NCBI GenBank assembly: GCA_030601965.1
Contig: JAUWAR010000095.1
Coordinates: 1-5,004 of the forward strand
Length of the DNA stretch: 5,004 nt
Direction of reading: 5' to 3'
Source: a bacterium
GTDB taxonomy: Bacteria > Hydrothermota > UBA3073 > JACQXS01 > JAUWAR01
Shown here: piece by piece, positions 1 to 4,892 of the stretch
Position numbering within the stretch: the first letter of the stretch is position 1
Layout of the letters: each line of letters opens with the position of its first letter
Notes under the pieces: model-generated
Database searches by the model: none
What the model saw: only the letters and a program-made list of their open reading frames with translations
Told to the model about the DNA's origin: nothing
Made by a program: the position numbers and the translations under genes

Positions 1-1001
1 GTGCAGGTTCAAGATTGGTAGTAATTGATGAAAAAGGGAATAAATATTTTGGACAGTGGGATTGGACTGGTAAGATTGGACTCCTAAAATTGAGTCCTGA
101 TGGAGTTCTTGATACTATAGATCTTCCAGAGAGCAAGGTGGTTTGTGGAATGTGTTTTGATAAAGAGGGCAATTTATGGGTTGGAACCTGGGAGCAACCA
201 CTTTATAAACTAAGCGTAGATTCTATAATAGAACAATTTAATAATCAATACACATTCAAGGCATGGGAGTTAATGTGTGATTTAGAAGGAAATATCTGGG
301 TAGGTTCTTCATGGGTTGGACTTAGTTATTTTACGAAAGATGGAAACTGGCAACACATAGAAGGTCTCTCTTCATCAGAAATTCTTGCTCTTTCTGTAGA
401 TAAAAAGAACAGAGTGTGGGTTGGAACAAGTGGAGAGACCTATTGTCTTGGAAATCAAGTAGTCACGGGTAAATATAGTATAAATGGCACTATGGATATT
501 ATAGAAGATATAAGGGGACGTATCTTTTTTGCAACGCTATCAGATGGTATAAAGATGATAGACAAAAATGGACAAATTACTACTTATACTTCAAAAGATG
601 GTCTTGTAAGCAATCGAATTGCTGTAGCCATTAATGACAATGTGCAAAGTTTTGCATTTGACAGGGAGAGGGGCTACCTCTGGATATCAACCAGAGAAGG
701 TTTATCAAGATTTTATACGGGAGTTGTTCCAGATACTCTACCTTTTATTAAGGTATATCCTAATCCCTGGGTTTTAAAAGAATCAGAAGAAATCACTTTT
801 AAGTGCAAAAATCTAAAAACCATTTATATCTATACCCTTTCTGGAAGATTGGTTTATAAAATTGAAGATATTGAAGATTCTTATCCTGTATGGAATGGAA
901 GAAATGAAAAAGGAGATTTAATAGGGAGTGGGATTTATATATTCCGTGTAGTTACAGAAGAAGGAAAGAGCAAGATAGGGAAATTTGCAGTAATAAGATA
1001 A
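1..1001 (+). CDS. Secreted beta-propeller protein with C-terminal sorting (FlgD-Ig/T9SS-type) domain, 5' end outside window
   Basis: The frame is open to the left edge (first whole codon at 3, reading AGSRLVVIDEKG), so this is the last 332 residues of a longer protein; the TTG at 15 is not a convincing start. The visible part has about five two-component-regulator-type propeller blades, each with a G-N-x-W-V-G-T-like strand: GNLWVGTW near 165-190, GNIWVGSSW near 288-315, NRVWVGTSG near 408-435, GRIFFATLSDG near 513-547 and GYLWISTREGLSRF near 672-713. From about 750 a separate module begins with VYPNPW and ends with VWNGRNEKGDLIGSGIYIFRV and GKFAVIR, the signature of FlgD-Ig-like or type-A C-terminal sorting domains, which take proteins out of the cell in lineages with a Por-like secretion system. 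No kinase or other catalytic domain is visible. Inferred role: secreted or surface beta-propeller of unknown ligand. The propeller and tail calls are firm; the biological role is not. Confidence 0.85.
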   Translation, partial: AGSRLVVIDEKGNKYFGQWDWTGKIGLLKLSPDGVLDTIDLPESKVVCGMCFDKEGNLWVGTWEQPLYKLSVDSIIEQFNNQYTFKAWELMCDLEGNIWVGSSWVGLSYFTKDGNWQHIEGLSSSEILALSVDKKNRVWVGTSGETYCLGNQVVTGKYSINGTMDIIEDIRGRIFFATLSDGIKMIDKNGQITTYTSKDGLVSNRIAVAINDNVQSFAFDRERGYLWISTREGLSRFYTGVVPDTLPFIKVYPNPWVLKESEEITFKCKNLKTIYIYTLSGRLVYKIEDIEDSYPVWNGRNEKGDLIGSGIYIFRVVTEEGKSKIGKFAVIR

Positions 1002-1027
1002 TGAAAAGAATCCTTGTAATTACCTAC
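993..1027 (+). repeat. Left copy of imperfect inverted repeat flanking the GT gene
   Basis: This copy pairs with the complement of 2227-2258. The two align over 33 positions with 27 identities and a 3-nt gap (TAA at 999-1001). The longest exact block is CTTGTAATTAC. Each copy covers the last two codons of an upstream gene (both encode Ile-Arg), its stop, and the first nine codons of a GT gene. Similarity stops abruptly at 1027, where the tail of the neighbouring GT gene begins. Part of the match may be protein-level conservation of GT4 N-termini rather than a true DNA repeat. Confidence 0.5.
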
Positions 1028-1039
1028 CTTAAAACTTGA
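1001..1039 (+). pseudogene. Broken-off start of a glycosyltransferase gene (MKRILVITY...)
   Basis: An ATG at 1001 shares its A with the TAA stop of the propeller gene (TAATG), the layout of a translationally coupled next gene. It reads MKRILVITY, then LKT and a TGA at 1037-1039. The first nine residues match the start of the glycosyltransferase encoded on the other strand (MKKVLVITY) at 7 of 9 positions and are typical of the first beta strand of GT4 enzymes. After about 1027 the sequence is instead the reverse complement of that enzyme's C-terminal coding end. I read this as the 5' scar of a GT gene cut by a rearrangement, or one half of an inversion site. A 12-codon chance frame is possible but less likely given the coupling and the match. 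Confidence 0.5.
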
Positions 1040-2253
1040 GCGAAAATTTGACTAATATGCTGACTCAAATTTTTATGGTCAAATCCAGAAAGAAATAATT
1101 GATGATTCTCAACAAGTTCTTTGTTTTTAAAATTCCTATATAGGTTACATACCGATTCAGCAATCCTTTTTATATTTTTGGGTGGAACAATAATTCCACT
1201 TTTTGTAGCCCTGATTAGATCAGCACAATCTCCTTCAGGTATGGTAGCAAGAATAGGTCTACCTGTAGCTAAATATTCATATACTTTCCCAGTTGTCATA
1301 AATTTGCCTTCTCTTTCGTCTACCAATAGCCACAATACTGTTGAGCTCTTTAATGCCTTTAGACTCTCTTTATGGGAAAGATAAGGAATAAAATTGACAA
1401 CGCCAGGTATTCCAAATTTTTTGTAGGAGTAGAGACTAAAACCAATAAGATTTACTTCTATCTCTTCTTTTTTAATCTTTCCCGAGTCAATTAAACGCTT
1501 TACGGCTGTCAAGAAAAATTCTGGACTCCTCTGTTCTGTGAACGCGCCTGTATAAGTAATAGTAAATTTTTCTTTAAGTTCCTCTTTATTTTTGAAATCC
1601 TCAGAATCGTAACCAGTTGGGATTATCTCCATTTCTCTTTTATGCCTCTTTTTTAAAGAGTCAACTATCCTTTCATTTACACAGGTAATCTTGTTAGCTG
1701 ATTTTATAACTTTAGCCTCTATGAATCTATTTATAAGATAATGAACCTTTGTAGGATAATGCATAAAATGTGCCTCTGTCCATGCCTCTCTAAAGTCAAT
1801 TACAAGAGGAATATGAAGCATCCTCTTGAGCAGAGTCCCGATTAAAAGAGATGTATAGGGAGGCGAGATTGCAAATATTATATCTATATCCCTTCCGTTA
1901 GCTAACGGATTGATTGTTCTGGATATTGCAAATGGGAGCCACATGATCTTGTTGTCCGGGATAAAGAGAAAGTCGGAAACAGATTTCCATCTTTCTTTTG
2001 TTTTTGAAAAATTTGTTTCCTTGCCTAAGAGTTTCTTTAATCTAAGAGGGTCAAAAGACTCTGTTCTTATAACCTTACAGTTTACCTCTTTCATTAAGGA
2101 GTAGTCATAGGTATAATAGGATATATCTTTCACAGTAAGGACTATCGGTTCATATCCATAGTATGGGAGGTATTTGCATATCTTCAACGGCCATTGCACT
2201 CCACCCATTCCCAATGGGGGAAAATAATATGTAATTACAAGAACTTTTTTCAT
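1024..2253 (-). CDS. GT4-family glycosyltransferase (WbuB-like), cytoplasmic, polysaccharide biosynthesis
   Basis: This 409-residue protein has the two Rossmann domains of a GT-B enzyme and the usual length of the GT4 family. It begins MKKVLVITYYFPP, then the glycine loop GMGG (15-18) and VQWPLKI, typical of WbuB/WcaI-like enzymes that bind an acceptor near the membrane. SPPYTS (130-135) and DFREAW (153-158) belong to the acceptor domain; IPTGYDSEDF (211-220) begins the linker, YTGAFT (234-239) opens the nucleotide-sugar domain, and KVYEYLATGRPILA (323-336) followed by EGDCADLI (340-347) is the donor-binding region. It should transfer a sugar from a nucleotide sugar to a lipid-linked or glycan acceptor; specificity cannot be read. 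Its ATG overlaps the stop of the upstream GT gene (ATGA at 2253-2250), so the two are probably cotranslated. Its TAG stop falls inside the tract shared with the broken GT start at 1001-1027, so the final residues may be junction-derived. NPLANG (115-120) is encoded by a perfect palindrome and may be inserted. Confidence 0.9.
   Translation of the reverse strand: MKKVLVITYYFPPLGMGGVQWPLKICKYLPYYGYEPIVLTVKDISYYTYDYSLMKEVNCKVIRTESFDPLRLKKLLGKETNFSKTKERWKSVSDFLFIPDNKIMWLPFAISRTINPLANGRDIDIIFAISPPYTSLLIGTLLKRMLHIPLVIDFREAWTEAHFMHYPTKVHYLINRFIEAKVIKSANKITCVNERIVDSLKKRHKREMEIIPTGYDSEDFKNKEELKEKFTITYTGAFTEQRSPEFFLTAVKRLIDSGKIKKEEIEVNLIGFSLYSYKKFGIPGVVNFIPYLSHKESLKALKSSTVLWLLVDEREGKFMTTGKVYEYLATGRPILATIPEGDCADLIRATKSGIIVPPKNIKRIAESVCNLYRNFKNKELVENHQLFLSGFDHKNLSQHISQIFAQVLR
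1894..1909. repeat. 16-bp perfect palindrome inside the GT gene
   Basis: TCCGTTAGCTAACGGA reads the same on both strands. It encodes the segment around NPLANG (residues 115-120 of the minus-strand glycosyltransferase), just before the strand DIDIIFAISPP, where related enzymes usually have only a short loop. It could be a small palindromic insertion or a chance palindrome; a perfect 16-bp palindrome is unexpected by chance in 5 kb. Confidence 0.5.
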
Positions 2254-2258
2254 CTTAT
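2227..2258 (-). repeat. Right copy of imperfect inverted repeat flanking the GT gene
   Basis: Read on the minus strand this is ATAAGA, TGAAAA, then the first codons of the glycosyltransferase with the exact block CTTGTAATTAC. It is the partner, in opposite orientation, of 993-1027. Beyond 2227, inside the GT gene, there is no further similarity to the sequence right of 1027. The copies enclose about 1.2 kb, nearly the whole GT gene. Confidence 0.5.
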
Positions 2259-3320
2259 ATTTTTGTAAAGCCCAATGAGTTTTTTTACTTCATTCTCCCA
2301 GTTATAAATCTTTTTTACTTTTTCTATATTCTTCTTCATATCTTCATATAATTTCTTATCACTTGTAATTCTGTTAATAGCTTCCCCAATTTCCTCAGAA
2401 CTATCAGGGTTGACAACAATACCAATATTATTCCCCTCAATAATTCTCTTCATTTCAGGGAAATTACTTCCAATTACAGGAATACCAGCAGATATATACT
2501 CAAAGAGTTTATTTGGAGTAGCGTAATAATTGTTCAAAGATGTTTTTGGATATATAGAAAGTCCTATATCACACTTGTAAATAAATTTCATAATATCTTT
2601 ATAGGAAACCTTTTCAACAAATCTTATCTTTTTTTCTACTCCAAGTTTTTTTGTCAAAGATTTAAGTTCCTGTTCTATTTCCCCACTTCCAATAAATATA
2701 ATAACTCCTTTCTTAATATACATAGCACTCTTAATTATATTTGTAAGATTTCTATCTTTCATATACGCACCTTCATAAAGGATAATGGGTTGGGAGTTGG
2801 AGAGTTTGGGAGTTGGGGAGTTTAAATGAGGAGCGCAGTTCATTATTACCAATGGCTTTTTGATTTTATATCTATGAGAGAGTTCAGATGCAATACTCTC
2901 ATTCACGGTGATAGTATAATTTACTCCTCTGATTAGAAAACTCTCCATAAGTCTCCAGATTATTTTTTTGAAACCAGATGACATTTCTACACACAACTCA
3001 TGAGAATCGTAGATAAGAGTAGATTTATTAAATTTAGAAGCGATAAAACCAACAAGTAGGGTGTTTAAGTCATGAGAATGGTATATATCAGCTTTCAAAG
3101 AAATTGCCCTTGGAAGGGCAAAAAAGAAATAACCAATGACATTTTTCTTTTCAGGAACTATAAGAATCTTAATATTTTTGAGTTTTGAGTTTTGAGTTTT
3201 GAGTTTTGGACTCATTCCTATTATAGAGATTTCATAACCTTCTTTAGAAAGGCTAATAACCTCCTTCCAAACGCGAGGGTCAGATTGAGGTTCGCTCATC
3301 ACAGTCATACATATCTTCAT
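2250..3320 (-). CDS. GT4-family glycosyltransferase, first gene of the minus-strand operon
   Basis: This 356-residue GT-B enzyme is slightly short for GT4. It starts MKICMTVMSEPQSDPRVWKEV, the usual first strand and loop of capsule or O-antigen GT4 enzymes, which supports the first ATG. YHSHDLNTLL (80-89) and LIYDSHEL (102-109) are acceptor-domain motifs, LYEGAYMKDRNL (181-192) opens the donor domain, IGSGEIEQEL (210-219) follows, and PNKLFEYISAGIPVIGSNFPEM (269-290) is the nucleotide-sugar site. The second glutamate of the E-x7-E motif is E274; the first position is Tyr266, a common change in this branch. Substrate is unknown. It is followed by the other GT with a 4-nt overlap. A consensus promoter sits directly upstream, leaving almost no 5' leader. 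Two low-complexity stretches are encoded by short tandem repeats: residues 38-49 (PKLKTQNSKLKN) and 167-178 (NSPTPKLSNSQP). They lie in loops, the second between the two Rossmann domains, so the enzyme may still work. Confidence 0.9.
   Translation of the reverse strand: MKICMTVMSEPQSDPRVWKEVISLSKEGYEISIIGMSPKLKTQNSKLKNIKILIVPEKKNVIGYFFFALPRAISLKADIYHSHDLNTLLVGFIASKFNKSTLIYDSHELCVEMSSGFKKIIWRLMESFLIRGVNYTITVNESIASELSHRYKIKKPLVIMNCAPHLNSPTPKLSNSQPIILYEGAYMKDRNLTNIIKSAMYIKKGVIIFIGSGEIEQELKSLTKKLGVEKKIRFVEKVSYKDIMKFIYKCDIGLSIYPKTSLNNYYATPNKLFEYISAGIPVIGSNFPEMKRIIEGNNIGIVVNPDSSEEIGEAINRITSDKKLYEDMKKNIEKVKKIYNWENEVKKLIGLYKNIR
2787..2823 (-). repeat. Degenerate octamer-like tandem array (AACTCCC units) within the GT gene
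   Basis: On the minus strand the unit AACTCCC, one copy as AACTCTC, occurs four times with a spacing of about 8 bases and a partial AACCC at the end. It encodes NSPTPKLSNSQP, residues 167-178, in the linker between the two Rossmann domains. It shares the AACTC core with the array at 3176-3208 in the same gene. Confidence 0.7.
3176..3208 (-). repeat. Heptamer tandem repeat (TTTTGAG on plus strand), about 4.7 copies, within the GT gene
   Basis: Four exact copies of TTTTGAG run from 3176 to 3203, followed by a partial fifth (TTTTG). Read on the coding strand the unit is CTCAAAA and gives residues 38-49, PKLKTQNSKLKN. Because 7 is not a multiple of 3, three units form one 7-residue protein period (KLKTQNS). 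It replaces the short loop between the second and third strands of the N-terminal domain and keeps the frame open. Confidence 0.85.
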
Positions 3321-3328
3321 ATAAGAGT

Positions 3329-3358
3329 ATTATAGACCGTTATTCTTTGAACTGTCAA
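3329..3358 (-). promoter_or_regulatory. Consensus sigma70-type promoter of the GT operon
   Basis: On the minus strand a perfect -35 box TTGACA (3358-3353) is followed, after 18 bases, by a perfect -10 box TATAAT (3334-3329). Transcription would begin near 3323-3321, only one to three bases before the ATG at 3320, so the mRNA would be leaderless or nearly so; no ribosome binding site is visible. It would drive both glycosyltransferases. Confidence 0.7.
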
Positions 3359-3366
3359 TCTTTTTG

Positions 3367-3390
3367 TTGACAATTAGAGCTAATTATAGT
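3367..3390 (+). promoter_or_regulatory. Possible promoter/operator region of the toroid gene
   Basis: TATAGT at 3385-3390 matches a -10 box at 5 of 6 positions and would start transcription near 3397, just before a GTG at 3403. No good -35 lies at the usual distance: TTGACA at 3367-3372 is only 12 bases away. An inverted repeat AATTAG-AG-CTAATT (3372-3385) fills the space and ends at the first base of the -10 box, where an operator could sit. The TTGACA here and the one serving the opposite strand are mirror images eight bases apart. Confidence 0.35.
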
Positions 3391-3402
3391 AGTTTCTTTA
3401 GT

Positions 3403-4584
3403 GTGAAAAAAATAAAAAATAGCCTATCTTTACTTAAAAAGTGGATAGAGGAAAATAATCTTCGATCTTACGACCCTTATGATGTTAAAGGTGCTCCCAT
3501 TTTTGTATCATTAGAAAAGATAAAGCCTCTACGCATATTCTTATCTTCTTTTACATATCTTTTTCCAGAAGGTTCACGCAAAATATTAAAGATAAAGAAA
3601 GTAATATCTCCTCAGGCGGTTGCACAATGTTGTGATGCTTGGTTTAATATTGGAGAGATAGAGAAAACTAAAAAGTGGCTCAAATGGCTTGAAGAAAATA
3701 CCTGCCCGCCGAATCCCGATAAAATCGGGAGCAGGCGAGGATGCACTAAACATAAAGGTTTTGGATGGGGAGAAAATTTTGATTGGCTTGCAGGAAGAAA
3801 AATCCTTATTCCTTTAGGAACTCCTGACATATTTTGCACCTCTATTGTCGGAAATACTTTTTTAAGGGCATATAAGACATTAAAAGAAAAAGAATATTTA
3901 GATTATGCGAATCAATCAGCGAGATTTATTATTCATTCTTTGAATATAGATAGGCCGGAAGATTCCACACTATGTTTCAGTTATACACCAATTGACAATT
4001 TTCATATAATCAATGTAAATGCCATAGCAGGTGCATTTTTATTGAAACTGGGTAAAGAGACTGATAATATTGAACTTATTGAGATGGCTGAACAGGTACT
4101 GAACTATGTAATAAGGAATCAGAAGCCCGACGGTTCTTTCGAATATTGGGGAACCCCGGAGCCTTCTTATCAACAAATAGATAATTATCATACAGGTTTT
4201 ATCCTTAGGAGTCTCTGTAATGTATTAAAGATTTCTAAAAGAGAAAAAATAAAAGAATCGCTTATAAAAGGCTACAAATATTATGTGAAGAATCTATTCT
4301 TGGGTGAAATCCCAAAGTCCACACCTAAAAAACTATGGCCCATAAATATTCAGAGTTGTGTAGAATCTATCTTTTGCCTTTCTACCCTGAGTGATTTCTT
4401 TCCTGAAACCCTTGAACTTGCTGAAAAAGTAGCCTCTTGGACTATAAAAAACATGCAGGACAAGGAAGGGTATTTTTATTACAGAAAATATCCTTGTTTT
4501 ACTATAAAAATCCCTTTTATGAGATGGTCTGATGCACCGATGTTTCAAGCCTTTTCTTCTCTTGTAAGTTCCCTAAATACATAA
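3403..4584 (+). CDS. Alpha/alpha-toroid protein of polysaccharide loci (VpsJ-like), function unproven
   Basis: About 393 residues from GTG 3403. No ATG lies near the N-terminus; the frame is open from 3325, with alternative TTG starts at 3364 and 3367. I prefer GTG 3403 because family-like sequence begins there (LLKKWIEENN, DPYDVKGAPIF) and a -10-like box lies just upstream; confidence in the start is moderate. The protein is mostly helical repeats. Recognisable blocks are FGWGENFDW (120-128), PLGTPDIFCTSIVGNTFL (137-154), CFSYTPIDN (191-199), RNQKPDGSFEYWG (238-250), QIDNYHTGFIL (258-268), GYFYYRKY (356-363) and MRWSDAPMFQA (373-383). I recall this pattern from proteins in exopolysaccharide clusters labelled VpsJ or squalene-cyclase/glucuronyl-hydrolase-like toroids. 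No signal peptide or membrane helix is seen. It may bind or process the glycan, but no reaction is established. Residues 101-113 come from an inserted palindrome. The gene is divergent from the GT operon and overlaps the flippase remnant tail-to-tail. Confidence 0.75.
   Translation: MKKIKNSLSLLKKWIEENNLRSYDPYDVKGAPIFVSLEKIKPLRIFLSSFTYLFPEGSRKILKIKKVISPQAVAQCCDAWFNIGEIEKTKKWLKWLEENTCPPNPDKIGSRRGCTKHKGFGWGENFDWLAGRKILIPLGTPDIFCTSIVGNTFLRAYKTLKEKEYLDYANQSARFIIHSLNIDRPEDSTLCFSYTPIDNFHIINVNAIAGAFLLKLGKETDNIELIEMAEQVLNYVIRNQKPDGSFEYWGTPEPSYQQIDNYHTGFILRSLCNVLKISKREKIKESLIKGYKYYVKNLFLGEIPKSTPKKLWPINIQSCVESIFCLSTLSDFFPETLELAEKVASWTIKNMQDKEGYFYYRKYPCFTIKIPFMRWSDAPMFQAFSSLVSSLNT
3701..3740 (+). repeat. 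GC-rich palindromic element inserted in frame in the toroid gene
   Basis: The 40 bases are 65% G+C in an AT-rich gene. The core is a perfect 7-bp hairpin, TCCCGAT (3714-3720), loop AAA, ATCGGGA (3724-3730). Outer arms CCTGC (3701-3705) and GCAGG (3731-3735) also pair. It is read as CPPNPDKIGSRRG (residues 101-113 from GTG 3403), between LKWLEEN and KHKGFGWGENFDW, where related proteins have a short loop. This looks like a small mobile palindrome of the kind known in Rickettsia coding sequences (RPE), although I cannot assign the family. Confidence 0.7.
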
Positions 4585-4892
4585 AGTAAGAGGATATACA
4601 CTACTCCTCCAATGAGAATTGAATAAATTAAGTTTAAGAGAGCAAAACCAGTATATCTATTTGAAAAAAGAGACATAGAGAAACCTCCGATAGAAGATGC
4701 TATAATAATTTTCAAGAGAGAAAAACAGGGAAATCGCCACCTGAAATATTTTGATGAGGTAATTACTGTAAGGAGAAGCCACAAAAGATAAGATGCTGCA
4801 GTGGTAATCCCGGCAGCAAGATATCCATATTTAGGAATGAATAAGATATTAAGAAGAAAATTAAATGAGAATGCTATGATTGTATTTCTCAT
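4545..4892 (-). CDS. C-terminal remnant of a Wzx/MOP-superfamily polysaccharide flippase
   Basis: The 115 residues from ATG 4892 match the end of lipid-linked oligosaccharide flippases, which are normally about 420-480 residues with 12-14 helices. The diagnostic block is FNFLLNILFIPKYGYLAAGITTAASY (10-35). Four hydrophobic segments are visible: about 3-19, 25-46, 57-76 and 82-106, followed by a charged tail (RELTREEKA). The family-like reading continues upstream of the ATG (NKKTNIAMRNT, to about 4913) until a stop at 4919-4917, so the ATG is an internal methionine and the first three quarters of the gene are absent. The missing part is not displaced nearby: to the right lies a sugar permease on the other strand. 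The remnant alone should not transport. It overlaps the 3' end of the toroid gene by 40 bp. Such flippases move undecaprenyl-linked units across the inner membrane, which fits the adjacent glycosyltransferases. Confidence 0.8.
   Translation of the reverse strand: MRNTIIAFSFNFLLNILFIPKYGYLAAGITTAASYLLWLLLTVITSSKYFRWRFPCFSLLKIIIASSIGGFSMSLFSNRYTGFALLNLIYSILIGGVVYILLLYVFRELTREEKA

Noticed and set aside
1002..1023. Bidirectional terminator between the convergent propeller and GT genes
   Set aside because: Only 22 bases separate the stops, with no stem-loop and no T-tract; the stretch instead reads as the start of a GT gene.
1121..1384. 87-codon open frame on the plus strand
   Set aside because: It lies wholly antisense to the C-terminal half of the minus-strand glycosyltransferase, whose motifs are clear, and its own translation has no recognisable family features.
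1910..2104. 64-codon open frame on the plus strand
   Set aside because: Antisense shadow of the first glycosyltransferase; no independent support.
3176..3208. CRISPR-like array
   Set aside because: The units are 7 bases, directly adjacent with no spacers, and lie inside a coding sequence.
3364..3402. TTG starts at 3364 or 3367 for the toroid gene
   Set aside because: They lie in the divergent promoter zone, upstream of the best -10-like box, lack a ribosome binding site, and the extra residues (LTIRANYSSFFS) do not look like the family. They cannot be fully excluded.
3714..3730. Hairpin as an intrinsic terminator
   Set aside because: It is in the middle of an open reading frame and is followed by GCAGGCGAGG rather than a T-run.
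3612..3839. 75-codon open frame on the minus strand
   Set aside because: Antisense to the toroid gene across its conserved FGWGENFDW region; no family features.
4333..4548. 71-codon open frame on the minus strand
   Set aside because: Antisense to the toroid gene's conserved C-terminal end; no family features.
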